Part shown: positions 46,353 to 56,038 of the stretch, piece by piece
Layout: the number at the start of each line of letters is the position of its first letter
Numbering within the stretch: the stretch's first letter is position 1
Assembly: GCF_008123515.1 (NCBI RefSeq)
Contig: NZ_VSSR01000012.1
Location: forward strand, 31,687 to 95,686
Direction of reading: 5' to 3'
Source of the DNA: Bradyrhizobium cytisi
GTDB lineage: Bacteria; Pseudomonadota; Alphaproteobacteria; Rhizobiales; Xanthobacteraceae
DNA: 64,000 bases
The notes under the pieces: generated by a model
Told to the model about the DNA's origin: nothing
Database searches by the model: none
What the model saw: only the letters and a program-made list of their open reading frames with translations
Program-made: the position numbers and the translations under genes

Positions 46353-46685
46353 GTGAGCATCGACCGGAAAGCAGCCATCGCCGCCTACAAGGAGCGGAAG
46401 ACCATTGCGGGCATCTACGTGATCCGCTGTGCGGCTTCGGGCGAGGCCTGGGTCGGCCAGGCCCCAAACCTGGAGACGATCCGGAACCACATCTGGTTCT
46501 CACTGCGCCAGGGCGGCCACCCCTGCCGGAGCCTCCAGGCCGCCTGGAACGCGCACGGTGAGGCCGGCCTGACGTTCGACGAATGCGAGCGTCTGGAGGA
46601 CGAAGAGACCGCCTATGTCAGGGACGCACTGCTGAAGGAGCGCGGGACGCACTGGCGGGCCGAGCTGAAGGCGGAGGCGATCTGA
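46353..46685 (+). CDS. GIY-YIG domain protein (second in window)
   Basis: This protein of 110 residues contains TIAGIYVIRCAASGEAWVGQ, matching a GIY...WVG core, then NLETIRNHIWFSLRQGGHPC and LQAAWNAHGEAGLTFDECER. It is distinct from the YhbQ-like protein at 20.5 kb and has no repeats around it. GTG 46353 is taken as start; TTG 46287 is open but improbable. The nuclease role is by fold only. Confidence 0.7.
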   Translation: MSIDRKAAIAAYKERKTIAGIYVIRCAASGEAWVGQAPNLETIRNHIWFSLRQGGHPCRSLQAAWNAHGEAGLTFDECERLEDEETAYVRDALLKERGTHWRAELKAEAI

Positions 46686-46701
46686 CGATCGCAGCGATCG
46701 C

Positions 46702-47241
46702 TCAGTGCCCCTCGAACGTCATCAGCGTGCGCACCGGAACGTCCATGGCGCGGAGCTTGGCGGCGCCGCCGAGCTCGGGCAGGTCGATGATGAAGCAGGC
46801 GGCGACGACGTTGGCGCCGATCTGGCGCAGCAGCTTCACCGCGCCTTCCGCGGTGCCGCCGGTGGCGATGAGGTCGTCGACGAGGATGACGCGCTCGCCG
46901 GGCGAGATGGCGTCGACATGCATCTCCATCTCGTCGATGCCGTATTCCAGCGAGTACGCGATCCGCACGGTGGTGTGCGGCAGCTTGCCCTTCTTGCGGA
47001 TCGGCACGAAGCCGGCCGAGAGCTGATGCGCAACCGCGCCGCCGATGATGAAGCCGCGCGCCTCCATGCCGGCGACCTTGTCGATCTTGTTGCCCGCCCA
47101 GGGGTTGACGAGCTCGTCGACCGCACGGCGGAAGGCCCGCGCATCCGCGAGCAAGGTCGTGATGTCGCGGAACATGATCCCCGGCTTGGGATAGTCGGGA
47201 ATGGTGCGGACGCTCGCCTTCAGATCGTGGTCAAAGGTCAT
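46702..47241 (-). CDS. apt: adenine phosphoribosyltransferase
   Basis: This 179-residue purine salvage enzyme converts adenine and PRPP to AMP. The PRPP-binding motif [20 protein letters not shown] is at about 122-141, and the N-terminal [20 protein letters not shown] and [17 protein letters not shown] are typical. It follows trpE(G) by 9 bp on the same strand and may share its message. Length is normal. Confidence 0.96.
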   Translation of the reverse strand: MTFDHDLKASVRTIPDYPKPGIMFRDITTLLADARAFRRAVDELVNPWAGNKIDKVAGMEARGFIIGGAVAHQLSAGFVPIRKKGKLPHTTVRIAYSLEYGIDEMEMHVDAISPGERVILVDDLIATGGTAEGAVKLLRQIGANVVAACFIIDLPELGGAAKLRAMDVPVRTLMTFEGH

Positions 47242-47250
47242 TGGTGCCTC

Positions 47251-49416
47251 TCAATTGACCGGCGCATCCAGCCGGAACGCATTCTCGACAATACGTAATC
47301 CCACCTCGTTGCCGAGCGACATCAGCGATTCCGGGTGAAATTGCACGCCGGCGACCGGCAGGGTCTTGTGCTCCAGCGCCATGGCGACGCCGTCCTCGGT
47401 GCTGGCGGTGATGCTCAGAACTTCCGGCATGCTGTCGCGCTCGACGAAGAGCGAATGATAGCGGCCGATCACGATCTCATTCGGCAGATTGCGCATCAAG
47501 CGCCCGCCGCGCACCTGCACACGCGAGGGCCGGCCATGCGCGGGATGGGTGAGCTGGCCGAGCTCGCCGCCGAAATATTCGCCGATCGCCTGGACGCCAA
47601 GGCAGACGCCGAACACCGGCAGCTTGTCTTCCAGCGCCGCTGCGATCGTCTTCTTGATCCCGAAATCCTCGGGTCGGCCCGGGCCGGGCGACAGCACCAG
47701 CAAATCCCACCTCTTCTGCTTGAGCATGTCGAGCGCATGCACATAGCGGACCACGGTGACGCTGGCGCCGACCTGGCGGAAATAGTCGGCGAGCATGTGC
47801 ACGAAGCTGTCGTCGTGATCAATTAGCAGCACCCGCTTGCCCGAACCGGTGGCATCGGGCGCAAACGCCGACAGCGGCTTCGGCGGATCGCCGCGCAGCG
47901 CCTGGAACAGAGCTGCGGCCTTGACCTGGCATTCACGGTCTTCCGCGGCGGGATCAGAGTCGAACAGACAGGTGGCGCCGACGCGCACCTCGGCGAGACC
48001 ATCCTTCATGCGGATGGTGCGGATGGTGAGACCGGTGTTGATGCTGCCATCAAAATTCACCGCGCCGATCGCGCCGGCATACCAACGCCGCGGCGAACGC
48101 TCGTGATCCTCGACGAACTGCATCGCCCATAGCTTTGGCGCACCGGTCACGGTGACAGCCCAGGCATGGGTGAGGAAGGCGTCGAGCGCATCGAATCCGG
48201 GACGCAGCATGCCCTCGACATGATCGACGGTGTGGAACAGCTTTGAGTACGTCTCGATCTGCCGGCGCGCCAAGACCTTGATCGTGCCGGGGACGCAGAC
48301 GCGCGCCTTGTCGTTGCGATCGACATCGGTGCACATGTTGAGCTCGAACTCGTCCTTCTCCGAGTTCAGGAGCTGGCGGATCTGCTCGGCATCGCCGATC
48401 GCATCGGTGCCGCGCGCGATGGTGCCGGAAATCGGGCAGGTCTCGACGCGGCGGCCGTCGGAGCGCACGAACATTTCCGGCGAGGCCGACACCAGAAATT
48501 CTCCGTCGCCGAGATTCATCAGCGCGCCGTAGGGCGACGGGTTGATGACGCAGAGGCGCTGGAACACTTCCGCCGGCGAGCGGTCGCAGGGCTCGGCGAA
48601 GAGCTGGCCCGGCACCGCCTCGAACAGATCGCCGCGCGCAAAGGCAGCGCGGGCCGTTTCCACCGTGGCCTGATATTCGCCGGGCGCGTGATCGGCAAAA
48701 CCCTGGCGCGGCGTCTTCTGATACGGGCTCTCGGCAGTCTCGTGCGGCAGGCCCTCGGTGGATTTGCCCTTCCACGCAAAATCGTAACTGATCACGACGC
48801 CGCGGCCAGTGGCGCGGTCATAGGCAAGCAGACGATCCGGGACGTAGAGCACGATGTCGCGCTGGTCTTTTTCGCGCGCGCGCTTCTGGACGAGGTCCTC
48901 GATCTGGAAGACGAGATCGTAGGCGAAGGCGCCGAACAGGCCGAGCAGCCCGTCGTCATTGGCGGAGAAGCCTGCGACGAGATCGCGTATCAGCGACATG
49001 ACGCTGGCGCGCCGCGTGCGCTGGTCCTCCTCGATCGGCGCATCGCCGCGGATGATGTGGCCGGCAAGGCGCGAAGCGGTCTTCTCGGAGACCACGACGC
49101 AGGGCTCGCGCAGGACGTCAGCGAGGAAGGCGATCAGCACCTCGCCACGTGCGTTGAGCGCTTCGAGCTTGAAATTGACGCCAGTGGTTTCGAGCTTGAG
49201 CGGCGGATCGGAAAAGCCGAGGTCGAAGCTCTCGTAGCGGCCGGGCACGGTCGTGCCCGACGACAGCACCACGCCGCGGCGGCGGTCGAGCAGGCTGACG
49301 AGATCGTCGAGCCGGTTGGCGCCGCCGGTAAACTGCTCCGCCACGCGCGTGATCGCGAGACCTGCACGGGTCACATAGTCGCTTCTGGCCGGGAGGGCAA
49401 AGACGGTCCTGTTCAT
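47251..49416 (-). CDS. trpE(G): fused anthranilate synthase, components I and II
   Basis: This 721-residue protein makes anthranilate from chorismate and glutamine. Residues 1-510 are the chorismate-binding TrpE part (PISGTIARGTDAIGDAEQIR, then RNDKARVC) and 525-721 the class I glutamine amidotransferase (TrpG) with catalytic Cys in FGVCLGVQAIGEYFGG and His in VQFHPESLMS. The fusion is typical for Rhizobiales. A Trp-codon leader peptide lies upstream, so expression should respond to tryptophan by attenuation. Confidence 0.96.
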   Translation of the reverse strand: MNRTVFALPARSDYVTRAGLAITRVAEQFTGGANRLDDLVSLLDRRRGVVLSSGTTVPGRYESFDLGFSDPPLKLETTGVNFKLEALNARGEVLIAFLADVLREPCVVVSEKTASRLAGHIIRGDAPIEEDQRTRRASVMSLIRDLVAGFSANDDGLLGLFGAFAYDLVFQIEDLVQKRAREKDQRDIVLYVPDRLLAYDRATGRGVVISYDFAWKGKSTEGLPHETAESPYQKTPRQGFADHAPGEYQATVETARAAFARGDLFEAVPGQLFAEPCDRSPAEVFQRLCVINPSPYGALMNLGDGEFLVSASPEMFVRSDGRRVETCPISGTIARGTDAIGDAEQIRQLLNSEKDEFELNMCTDVDRNDKARVCVPGTIKVLARRQIETYSKLFHTVDHVEGMLRPGFDALDAFLTHAWAVTVTGAPKLWAMQFVEDHERSPRRWYAGAIGAVNFDGSINTGLTIRTIRMKDGLAEVRVGATCLFDSDPAAEDRECQVKAAALFQALRGDPPKPLSAFAPDATGSGKRVLLIDHDDSFVHMLADYFRQVGASVTVVRYVHALDMLKQKRWDLLVLSPGPGRPEDFGIKKTIAAALEDKLPVFGVCLGVQAIGEYFGGELGQLTHPAHGRPSRVQVRGGRLMRNLPNEIVIGRYHSLFVERDSMPEVLSITASTEDGVAMALEHKTLPVAGVQFHPESLMSLGNEVGLRIVENAFRLDAPVN

Positions 49417-49506
49417 GGGGTCCTCTTACGAAACTTGCCGAGGGAACGCCACACAGGACAAACGATCAGGCCGCCGCGCTGTGCTGGCGACCTTCGACGA
49501 TTTTGG

Positions 49507-49545
49507 GAAAAGAAATCGCACCGGCCACCTCTTAGGAGGTGCGCC
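49507..49545 (-). terminator. trp attenuator hairpins
   Basis: Read on the minus strand, the terminator pairs CGCACC (49543-49538) with GGTGCG (49522-49517), followed by ATTTCTTTTCCC as T-rich tract. An alternative hairpin CACCTC-CTAA-GAGGTG (49541-49526) uses the same CACC bases, so the two are mutually exclusive. The trpL Trp codons lie just upstream, as in classical attenuators. The folds are by eye. Confidence 0.6.
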
Positions 49546-49579
49546 ACCAACGACGGGATGGGCGGGCTGCGGTGCTCAT
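49532..49579 (-). CDS. trpL: trp operon leader peptide
   Basis: This 15-residue frame reads MSTAARPSRRWWRTS, with two adjacent Trp codons, and ends 115 bp upstream of trpE(G). It overlaps the attenuator hairpins, as needed for ribosome stalling to control them. No Shine-Dalgarno is seen before the ATG; a promoter whose start site would coincide with the ATG suggests leaderless translation, as reported for trpL of Sinorhizobium meliloti. Confidence 0.8.
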   Translation of the reverse strand: MSTAARPSRRWWRTS

Positions 49580-49586
49580 GCGCCGA

Positions 49587-49615
49587 TACTCACCATGGCG
49601 CGGGGACGGCGTCAA
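49587..49615 (-). promoter_or_regulatory. putative trp leader promoter
   Basis: On the minus strand TTGACG (49615-49610) and TGAGTA (49592-49587) are 17 bp apart. The -10 box ends 7 bp before the trpL ATG, so transcription would begin at or next to it. Confidence 0.5.
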
Positions 49616-49633
49616 GGGTGGGGCCGGAGCGGC

Positions 49634-49715
49634 AGCCCGGATGGAGTGCAACGCAATCCGGGATTCGCACCGCGATGAGAGCGCCCCGGATTACGCTGCG
49701 CTCCGTCCGGGCTAC
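49634..49715. repeat. palindromic repeat (AGCCCGGATGGAGTGCA ... CTCCGTCCGGGCT)
   Basis: The arms AGCCCGGATGGAGTGCAACG (from 49634) and CGCTGCGCTCCGTCCGGGCT (to 49713) are complementary with a few mismatches, and inner AATCCGGG pairs with CCCGGATT. It lies between the trp promoter and a small ORF. Confidence 0.85.
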
Positions 49716-49718
49716 AAC

Positions 49719-49880
49719 TCAGAGGCCGCACCGCTTCCAAAGGGCTGCCATTTCAGCCTCGCTGGCGAACTCGCCGCGTTCGGCTTGCTCAAGGCCTTCA
49801 ACAATCGCGGCCCGATGCTCAGCCGGGACCTTGAAGACCTCTCGCTCGTGGCCCCTTTCCTCTTCGGATCGGTCTGGCAC
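49719..49880 (-). CDS. 53-residue small protein with antitoxin-like tail
   Basis: From GTG 49880 (5 bp after the dienelactone hydrolase stop) this frame encodes a 53-residue acidic protein with EVFKVPAEHRAAIVEGLEQ and AERGEFASEAEMAALWKRCG, ending at TGA 49719. The second half resembles C-termini of ParD/CopG-type antitoxins (EGL.QAERGEFAS..EM). No N-terminal ribbon-helix-helix and no toxin gene are present, so it may be a truncated antitoxin or a stand-alone small protein. Confidence 0.5.
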   Translation of the reverse strand: MPDRSEEERGHEREVFKVPAEHRAAIVEGLEQAERGEFASEAEMAALWKRCGL

Positions 49881-49885
49881 CGCCC

Positions 49886-50560
49886 TTACCCCAGATGCTT
49901 CCGGAAAAACTCCGTCGCCCTGCCCCAGGCGAGCTCGGCGGCTTCGCGGTCGTGCACGGCCTGGCGCTGCTCGTTGACGAAGGCGTGCTCGGCGTCATAG
50001 CGGAACAGCTCCAGCGACTTGCCGGCGGCCTTCATGGCCTTCTCGAAGCCGTTGACCAGCTCCGGCGTGCACCAATCGTCCTTGTTGGCGAAATGGGCCT
50101 GCAGCGGGATCTTGACGTCGGCGGGCTTGGCCGCCTGCTCCGGCGGGATGCCGTAGAACACGACGCCGGCGGCGAGCTCCGGCACGTGCACCGAGCCGAT
50201 GATGGTGACGGCGCCGCCGAGGCAGAAGCCTGTTAGCCCGACCTTGGCGCCATTGCGCGACAGATATTGCGTGGCGCCGCGCACCGTCTGCGTGGTGGCG
50301 TCCATGAAGTCGAGCGAGTTCATCTCTTTGCCGGCCGCGTCAGTGTCGTGATACGGCACGACCTTGCCCTTGTAGAGATCGGGCGCCAGCGCATCGAAGC
50401 CCGCGAGCGCAAAGCGGTCGCACAGGCCCTTGATCTGGTCCGACAGTCCCCACCATTCCTGGATCACCACCACGCCCGGCGCATTGCCGCGTGCGGCATT
50501 GGCGAGATAGCCCGATGCGTCCTTGCCGTCCGGGCGCTTGAAGGTGATCGCGGTTCCCAT
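49886..50560 (-). CDS. dienelactone hydrolase family protein
   Basis: This 224-residue alpha/beta hydrolase has the Cys nucleophile in GLTGFCLGGAVTIIG (near 116), VIQEWWGLSDQIKGL at 31-45 and the His in YDAEHAFVNEQRQ. Substrates of the family include dienelactones and other lactones or esters. GGAGG lies 5-6 nt before ATG 50560. A small antitoxin-like ORF follows at once. Confidence 0.9.
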   Translation of the reverse strand: MGTAITFKRPDGKDASGYLANAARGNAPGVVVIQEWWGLSDQIKGLCDRFALAGFDALAPDLYKGKVVPYHDTDAAGKEMNSLDFMDATTQTVRGATQYLSRNGAKVGLTGFCLGGAVTIIGSVHVPELAAGVVFYGIPPEQAAKPADVKIPLQAHFANKDDWCTPELVNGFEKAMKAAGKSLELFRYDAEHAFVNEQRQAVHDREAAELAWGRATEFFRKHLG

Positions 50561-50654
50561 GGTGTCCTCCGACGAGTTTCTGGGGAATGTTGGGGTATTT
50601 TGGCCGCTGGAAGCGCGATAGGCAATCGCGCCAACAACACACGCTCGTGTCCAA

Positions 50655-50684
50655 CAAAAAGGCCCCCTTTTCGGGGGCCTTTTC
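50655..50684. terminator. Rho-independent terminator after fbcH
   Basis: AAAAAGGCCCCC-TTTT-CGGGGGCCTTTT is a 7-bp GC stem with a T-run on either strand. It lies 23 bp beyond the fbcH stop and ends that minus-strand operon; it could also work from the plus strand. Confidence 0.9.
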
Positions 50685-50706
50685 ATTCTCGTCTCGCGTG
50701 CGCGGC

Positions 50707-52770
50707 TCAGTGCGAGTCGGCCCAGACCTTCTTCTTGGTGAAGTACATCAGGAACGCGAAGATGATCAGGAACACGAACACCTGGAGGCCGAGGCGCTTG
50801 CGCGCTTCCATGTGCGGCTCGGCGGTCCACATCAGGAACGTGGTGACGTCCTTGGCATACTGCGCAACCGTTGCCGGCGAGCCGTCGTCATAGGTCACCT
50901 GGCCGTCGCTCAGCGGCTTCGGCATCTTGATGGCGTGGCCCGAGAAGTACTTGTTGTAGTAGGAGCCTTCCGGGATGGTCACGCCTTCCGGCGCCTTGTC
51001 CTCGAAGCCCTGGAGCACCGCCGCGACATAGTCCGGACCCTGCTCCTGGTACTGGCTGAAGAAGTCGATGATGAACATCGGGAAGCCGCGGCCATAGGAG
51101 CGCGCCTTGGTGATCAGCGACAAATCAGGCGGCGCTGCGCCGCCGTTCGCCGCGCGGGCTGCCTGCTCGTTCGGGAACGGCGAGGGAAAGTAGTCGGCCG
51201 GCCGGCCCGGACGCTCGAACATTTCGCCCTGGTCGTTCGGACCGTCCTTGATCTTGTAGTCGGAGGCAAACGCTGCCGCCTGCGCCACCGAATAGCCAGG
51301 GCCACCGGCTTCCGCGAGGTTGCGGAAGGCGATGTAGGACAGGCCGTGACAGTTGGAGCAGACCTCCTTGTAAACCTTCAGGCCGCGCTGGAGCGCACCG
51401 CGGTCATAGGTGCCAAAAGGGCCTGCGAACGACCACTTGTTGCCCGGCGGCTTGGTGCCGCCTTCCTCTGCGCGGACATCCTGCAAGGTGCCGACGAACA
51501 GCGCGCCGGCAGCGACGAGCGCGACCATGATAGAGGCCACGGCCTTGCCGCTCTTGGCGAGGATCGCCTCCGAGATTGAGTTCGGCACCGGCCGCGGCGT
51601 CTCGATGCGCGCGAGCAGCGGCAGCACGATCAGGAAGTAGGCAAAGTAGCAGACCGTCAGGACCCGGCCGGCGATCACGTAGATGCCTTCCGGCGGCTGC
51701 GCGCCGAGATAGCCGAGCAGGATGCAGACCACAACGAAGATCCAGAAGAACTGCTTGGCCAGCGGACGGTACTTCGACGACCGGGTCTTGGCGGCATCGA
51801 GCCAGGGCAGGAAGCACAGGATGATGATCGCCGAGAACATCGCGATCACGCCCGCGAGCTTGTTCGGGATCGAGCGCAGGATCGCGTAGAACGGCAGATA
51901 ATACCATTCCGGCACGATGTGCGGCGGCGTCACGCCCGGGTTCGCCGGAATGTAATTGTCGGCGTCGCCGAGATAATTCGGCATGTAGAAGATGAACCAG
52001 GCGTAGAGCAGCAGGAAGCAGGCAACGCCGAAGCCGTCCTTGATGGTCGCATGCGGCGTGAACGGCACAGTGTCCTTTTCCGTCTTCGGCTCGACGCCGT
52101 CAGGATTGTTCTGGCCGGCCACGTGCAGCGCCCAGACGTGGAGCACGACAACGCCCGCGATCAGGAACGGCAGCAGGTAGTGCAGCGAGAAGAAGCGGTT
52201 CAGCGTCGGGTTGCCGACCGAATAGCCGCCCCACAGCAGCGTCACGATGCTCTCGCCGACATAGGGAATGGCGGAGAACAAATTGGTGATGACGGTGGCG
52301 CCCCAGAAGCTCATCTGACCCCACGGCAGCACGTAGCCCATGAAGCCTGTCGCCATCATCAGGAGGTAGATGATGACGCCGAGGATCCAGAGCACCTCAC
52401 GCGGCTCCTTGTAGGAGCCGTAATAGATGCCACGGAACATATGGACGTAGACCGCGACAAAGAACATCGATGCGCCGACCGCGTGCATGTTGCGGAGCAG
52501 CCAGCCGTAATTGACGTCACGGACGATCAGCTCGACCGACTTGAAGGCGAAATCGGCGTGCGGCGTGTAGTGCATCGCCAGGATCACGCCGGTCAGGATC
52601 TGAATCCCGAGCATGAAGGAGAGGATGGCGCCGAAGGTCCACCAGTAGTTCAGGTTGCGCGGGGTGGGATAGACGACGAAGGAGGAATGGACGAGACCCA
52701 GGATCGGCAGGCGCCGCTCGATCCATTGCAGGGCCGGATTGCTCGGCTGGTAGTCGGATGGTCCGCTCAT
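50707..52770 (-). CDS. fbcH: fused cytochrome b / cytochrome c1 of bc1 complex
   Basis: This 687-residue precursor joins cytochrome b (1-~405) to cytochrome c1. Cytochrome b shows haem ligands His96, His110, His197 and His211, and the quinol-site PEWY at 287-290. An internal hydrophobic segment (409-430, ending [16 protein letters not shown]) acts as signal for c1, which has CSNCH at 471-475. In Bradyrhizobium japonicum the fbcH product is cleaved into the two subunits. It follows the Rieske gene by 62 bp in the order fbcF-fbcH. Confidence 0.97.
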   Translation of the reverse strand: MSGPSDYQPSNPALQWIERRLPILGLVHSSFVVYPTPRNLNYWWTFGAILSFMLGIQILTGVILAMHYTPHADFAFKSVELIVRDVNYGWLLRNMHAVGASMFFVAVYVHMFRGIYYGSYKEPREVLWILGVIIYLLMMATGFMGYVLPWGQMSFWGATVITNLFSAIPYVGESIVTLLWGGYSVGNPTLNRFFSLHYLLPFLIAGVVVLHVWALHVAGQNNPDGVEPKTEKDTVPFTPHATIKDGFGVACFLLLYAWFIFYMPNYLGDADNYIPANPGVTPPHIVPEWYYLPFYAILRSIPNKLAGVIAMFSAIIILCFLPWLDAAKTRSSKYRPLAKQFFWIFVVVCILLGYLGAQPPEGIYVIAGRVLTVCYFAYFLIVLPLLARIETPRPVPNSISEAILAKSGKAVASIMVALVAAGALFVGTLQDVRAEEGGTKPPGNKWSFAGPFGTYDRGALQRGLKVYKEVCSNCHGLSYIAFRNLAEAGGPGYSVAQAAAFASDYKIKDGPNDQGEMFERPGRPADYFPSPFPNEQAARAANGGAAPPDLSLITKARSYGRGFPMFIIDFFSQYQEQGPDYVAAVLQGFEDKAPEGVTIPEGSYYNKYFSGHAIKMPKPLSDGQVTYDDGSPATVAQYAKDVTTFLMWTAEPHMEARKRLGLQVFVFLIIFAFLMYFTKKKVWADSH

Positions 52771-52832
52771 GATGCGATCCTGAGGAAATAATACGACAAG
52801 ACGGTTCGAGGCTTCGGACGCGGGTCCGAAGC

Positions 52833-53363
52833 TCAGCCGATCTGGATTTTGGTGTCGGAAACGAACTGGTACGGCGGCACCGGCAGGTTCGCAGGCGCGG
52901 GCCCCTGGCGGATGCGGCCGGACGAATCGTACTGCGAACCATGGCAGGGGCAGAAGAACCCGTCGTAATTGCCTTCATGAGCGATCGGAATGCAGCCGAG
53001 ATGGGTGCAGATGCCGATCACGACCAGCCACTGGTCATGGCCGGACTTGACCCGGGCCTCGTCGGACTGCGGGTCGGGCAGGCTCGCCACCGGAACGGCG
53101 CGCGCCTCGTCGATCTGCTTCTTGGTGCGGTGGCTGATGTAGATCGGCTTGCCGCGCCAGAACACCTTGATGTCCTGCCCCTCGGCGACCGGGCTCAGAT
53201 CGACCTCGATCGGCGCACCGGCGGCGATGGTCGAGGCGTCCGGATTCATTTGGGAGATAAAGGGCCAGAGCGCGGCCGCGCCCCCTACTGCTGCAGCTGC
53301 CCCCGTTGCAACGAATAAGAAATCACGGCGTGTCGGATGGTCCGCCGAAGACGCTGTCGTCAC
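52833..53363 (-). CDS. fbcF: Rieske iron-sulfur protein of bc1 complex
   Basis: This 176-residue subunit holds the 2Fe-2S cluster with box I CTHLGC (Cys119, His121, Cys124) and box II CPCHGS (Cys138, Cys140, His141). The N-terminus [19 protein letters not shown] carries twin arginines and a membrane anchor, so export is by Tat. It is the first gene of the operon; the promoter must lie in 53364-53640. Confidence 0.97.
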   Translation of the reverse strand: MTTASSADHPTRRDFLFVATGAAAAVGGAAALWPFISQMNPDASTIAAGAPIEVDLSPVAEGQDIKVFWRGKPIYISHRTKKQIDEARAVPVASLPDPQSDEARVKSGHDQWLVVIGICTHLGCIPIAHEGNYDGFFCPCHGSQYDSSGRIRQGPAPANLPVPPYQFVSDTKIQIG

Positions 53364-53641
53364 GATTCCAACCCTTTCTTCTTATGCTGCCGACGGAACC
53401 GCTCCGGGAGCCCCCAAGGTCCCCGGAACAGCCTGCCGGCGCCCGCGGCCCCCCGCGGCGGCAGAACTTGGCTAGTCCCCACCAAAACAAGGCGAAAACA
53501 GCAGTCCAGAATCGTTCTATTGGCACCCTTGCAGGACGAGCGCAAGCCCGCTAACCGCGCAGGAGCGTGCAATGCACGAATTCCGCGGCTGGCGATGTTT
53601 TATTGAAACATTTCCGACCCACAACCGACCGACCGCTGCTC
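53364..53641. other. 278-bp divergent intergenic region (fbcF / trmL)
   Basis: This region holds the promoters for fbcF and trmL. No frame with a good start was found. I see no clear FixK-type or other operator. Confidence 0.5.
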
Positions 53642-54100
53642 ATGCAGATCGCACTTTTCCAACCCGACATCCCCCAGAACACCGGCACGATTCTGCGCCT
53701 GTGCGCCTGTCTGGGCATCGCCGCCCACATCATCGAGCCGGCCGGCTTCCCGGTTTCCGACCGGCATTTCCGCCGGGCGGGAATGGACTACCTCGACCAT
53801 GTCAGCATCGTCAGGCACGATTCCTGGTCGAAATTCGAGGAGTGGCGCGTGGGCCAAGGCAACCGCCTGCTGCTGTTCACCACCAAAGGTGCCACCGACT
53901 ACCGCGATTTCCGTTACCAGATGTCTGACATCCTGCTATTCGGGCGCGAGAGCGCCGGTGTCACCGATGCGGTGGTCGAGGCCGCGGACGCGCGGCTGGT
54001 GATCCCGATCACGCCCGGGCTGCGGTCGCTCAATGTCGCCATGAGCGCGGCGATGGCCGCCGGCGAAGCGCTGCGGCAGGTCCGGAACCCGTTCGATTGA
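53642..54100 (+). CDS. trmL: tRNA (cytidine/uridine-34 2'-O)-methyltransferase
   Basis: This 152-residue SPOUT enzyme methylates the wobble ribose of tRNA-Leu. The start MQIALFQPDIPQNTGTILRL, then LLFGRESAGV and the C-terminal knot IPITPGLRSLNVAMSAAMAA, match TrmL. ATG 53642 is standard. It precedes queE by 18 bp, so these tRNA modification genes may be cotranscribed. Confidence 0.95.
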   Translation: MQIALFQPDIPQNTGTILRLCACLGIAAHIIEPAGFPVSDRHFRRAGMDYLDHVSIVRHDSWSKFEEWRVGQGNRLLLFTTKGATDYRDFRYQMSDILLFGRESAGVTDAVVEAADARLVIPITPGLRSLNVAMSAAMAAGEALRQVRNPFD

Positions 54101-54118
54101 TATGACAAGGAGAGACCA

Positions 54119-54751
54119 GTGAGTTACGCGGTCAAGGAAATCTTCCTGACCCTGCAAGGCGAAGGCGCCCATGCCGGGCGCGCGTCCGTGTTCTGCCGTT
54201 TTGCCGGCTGCAACCTCTGGAGCGGCCGCGAGGCCGACCGCGGCGAGGCCACATGTCAGTTCTGCGACACGGATTTCGTCGGCACCGACGGCACGCTCGG
54301 CGGCCGTTACGGCTCGGCCATGGAACTCGCCGACACCATCGCGGCGCAATGGACCGGAGCGGCCTCCAACCGCTACGTGGTGCTGACCGGCGGTGAGCCC
54401 CTGCTGCAGGTCGATGACGCGCTAGTCGCGGCGCTCCATGCCCGCGGCTTCGAGATCGGCGTCGAGACCAACGGCACGGTCGCGCCGCCGGAGGGACTCG
54501 ACTGGATCTGCGTCAGCCCCAAGGGCGGCAGCGAGCTACTGCTGCGCCAGGGGCACGAGCTGAAGCTGGTCTATCCGCAGGCCCTCGCCGCACCCGAGAG
54601 TTTCGAGAGCCTCGCCTTCGAGCGCTTCTCGCTGCAGCCGATGGACGGGCCCGAAATCGCAGAGAACACCGCGCGCGCGATCGACTATTGCCTGCGCCAT
54701 CCGCAATGGCGGCTGAGCGTGCAGACGCATAAATCGCTTGGCATCAGATAG
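54119..54751 (+). CDS. queE: 7-carboxy-7-deazaguanine synthase
   Basis: This 210-residue radical SAM enzyme makes 7-carboxy-7-deazaguanine from carboxytetrahydropterin. The cluster motif has QueE spacing C-x14-C-x2-C (Cys31, Cys46, Cys49), and GEGAHAGRASVFCRFAGC and VLTGGEPLLQ are present. The start is GTG 54119 with AAGGAG at the right distance. It is followed by queD, which makes its substrate. Confidence 0.95.
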   Translation: MSYAVKEIFLTLQGEGAHAGRASVFCRFAGCNLWSGREADRGEATCQFCDTDFVGTDGTLGGRYGSAMELADTIAAQWTGAASNRYVVLTGGEPLLQVDDALVAALHARGFEIGVETNGTVAPPEGLDWICVSPKGGSELLLRQGHELKLVYPQALAAPESFESLAFERFSLQPMDGPEIAENTARAIDYCLRHPQWRLSVQTHKSLGIR

Positions 54752-54768
54752 GATGGGTTGACGGACAG

Positions 54769-55134
54769 ATGTGGGAATTGACGAAATCGTTCCGCTTCGA
54801 GGCGGCGCATTCGCTGCCGGGAACGACCTTTGGTGCTGCGAGCGAAGAGATCCACGGCCACTCCTTCCGCGCCGAGGTGACGGTGCGCGGCACGCCCGAC
54901 CCTGCGACCGGCATGGTGGTCGATCTCGGCCTGCTCCAGCGCGCCATCGAGGAGGTGCGGCTAACGCTCGACCACAAGTTCCTCAACAAGATCGAGGCGC
55001 TCGGCACCCCGACGCTGGAAAATCTCTCGCGCTTCGTCTGGGAGCGGCTCGCTCATGTCGGCAAGCTCAGCCGCGTCAGCATCCATCGCGACAGTTGCAA
55101 CGAGAGCTGCACCTATTACGGTCCGCAGGGCTGA
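54769..55134 (+). CDS. queD: 6-carboxytetrahydropterin synthase
   Basis: This 121-residue QueD/PTPS-fold enzyme converts dihydroneopterin triphosphate to 6-carboxytetrahydropterin in queuosine synthesis. Zinc ligands lie in [11 protein letters not shown] and IHGHSF, and [14 protein letters not shown] and [15 protein letters not shown] complete the pattern. It follows queE by 17 bp and precedes hemF by 4 bp, so the unit is trmL-queE-queD-hemF-HAD. QueC is elsewhere. Confidence 0.95.
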   Translation: MWELTKSFRFEAAHSLPGTTFGAASEEIHGHSFRAEVTVRGTPDPATGMVVDLGLLQRAIEEVRLTLDHKFLNKIEALGTPTLENLSRFVWERLAHVGKLSRVSIHRDSCNESCTYYGPQG

Positions 55135-55138
55135 CGGC

Positions 55139-56038
55139 ATGACATCCACATTGGACCCGAGCTTGATCGAACACCGCAAGGCCCGCGCCCGCATCTGGTT
55201 CGAGCGCCTGCGCGACGACATCTGCGAAAACTTCGAGCGGCTCGAGGACGACGCGCCGCAAAACCTCTATCCCGGCGAGGCCGGCCGCTTTGCGCGCACG
55301 CCCTGGCAGCGCACCGATCACAGCGGGGCGGCCGGCGGCGGCGGCGTGATGTCGGTGATGTCGGGCCGCCTGTTCGAGAAGGTCGGCGTGCATTGCTCGA
55401 CCGTGCATGGCGAGTTCGCGCCCGAGTTTCGCGCGCAGATTCCGGGCGCGGCTGAAGACCCGCGCTTCTGGGCCTCCGGCATCTCGCTGATCGCGCACAT
55501 GCGCAATCCGCACGTACCGGCGGTGCACATGAACACGCGCTTCGTCGTCACCACCAAGGCGTGGTTCGGCGGCGGCGCCGATCTCACGCCGGTGCTCGAT
55601 CGCCGACGCACGCAGGAGGACGCGGACACAATCGCCTTCCACGCCGCGATGAAGCAGGCCTGCGACCAGCCCAGCGGCGTTGCCGATTACGACAAGTACA
55701 AGAAGTGGTGCGACGAGTATTTTTATCTGCCGCACCGGAAAGAGGCGCGCGGCGTCGGCGGCATCTTCTACGACTGGCACGACAGCGGCGACTGGGACGC
55801 CGACCTCGCCTTCACGCAAGACGTCGGCCGCGCATTCCTGAAGATCTATCCCGACATCGTCAGGCGCAATTTCGCTAGCACCTGGACCACCGAGGATCGC
55901 GAGGAGCAGCTGATCCGCCGCGGACGCTATGTCGAGTTCAACCTGCTCTACGACCGCGGCACCATCTTCGGCCTCAAGACCGGCGGCAATGTGGATTCGA
56001 TCCTGTCGTCGCTGCCGCCGGAGGTGAAATGGCCATGA
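55139..56038 (+). CDS. hemF: oxygen-dependent coproporphyrinogen III oxidase
   Basis: This 299-residue enzyme decarboxylates coproporphyrinogen III to protoporphyrinogen IX with O2 in haem synthesis. The motifs [20 protein letters not shown], then [29 protein letters not shown] and [19 protein letters not shown] are diagnostic. ATG 55139 is 4 bp after queD. Its TGA overlaps the ATG of the following HAD gene (ATGA at 56035-56038). Confidence 0.96.
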   Translation: MTSTLDPSLIEHRKARARIWFERLRDDICENFERLEDDAPQNLYPGEAGRFARTPWQRTDHSGAAGGGGVMSVMSGRLFEKVGVHCSTVHGEFAPEFRAQIPGAAEDPRFWASGISLIAHMRNPHVPAVHMNTRFVVTTKAWFGGGADLTPVLDRRRTQEDADTIAFHAAMKQACDQPSGVADYDKYKKWCDEYFYLPHRKEARGVGGIFYDWHDSGDWDADLAFTQDVGRAFLKIYPDIVRRNFASTWTTEDREEQLIRRGRYVEFNLLYDRGTIFGLKTGGNVDSILSSLPPEVKWP

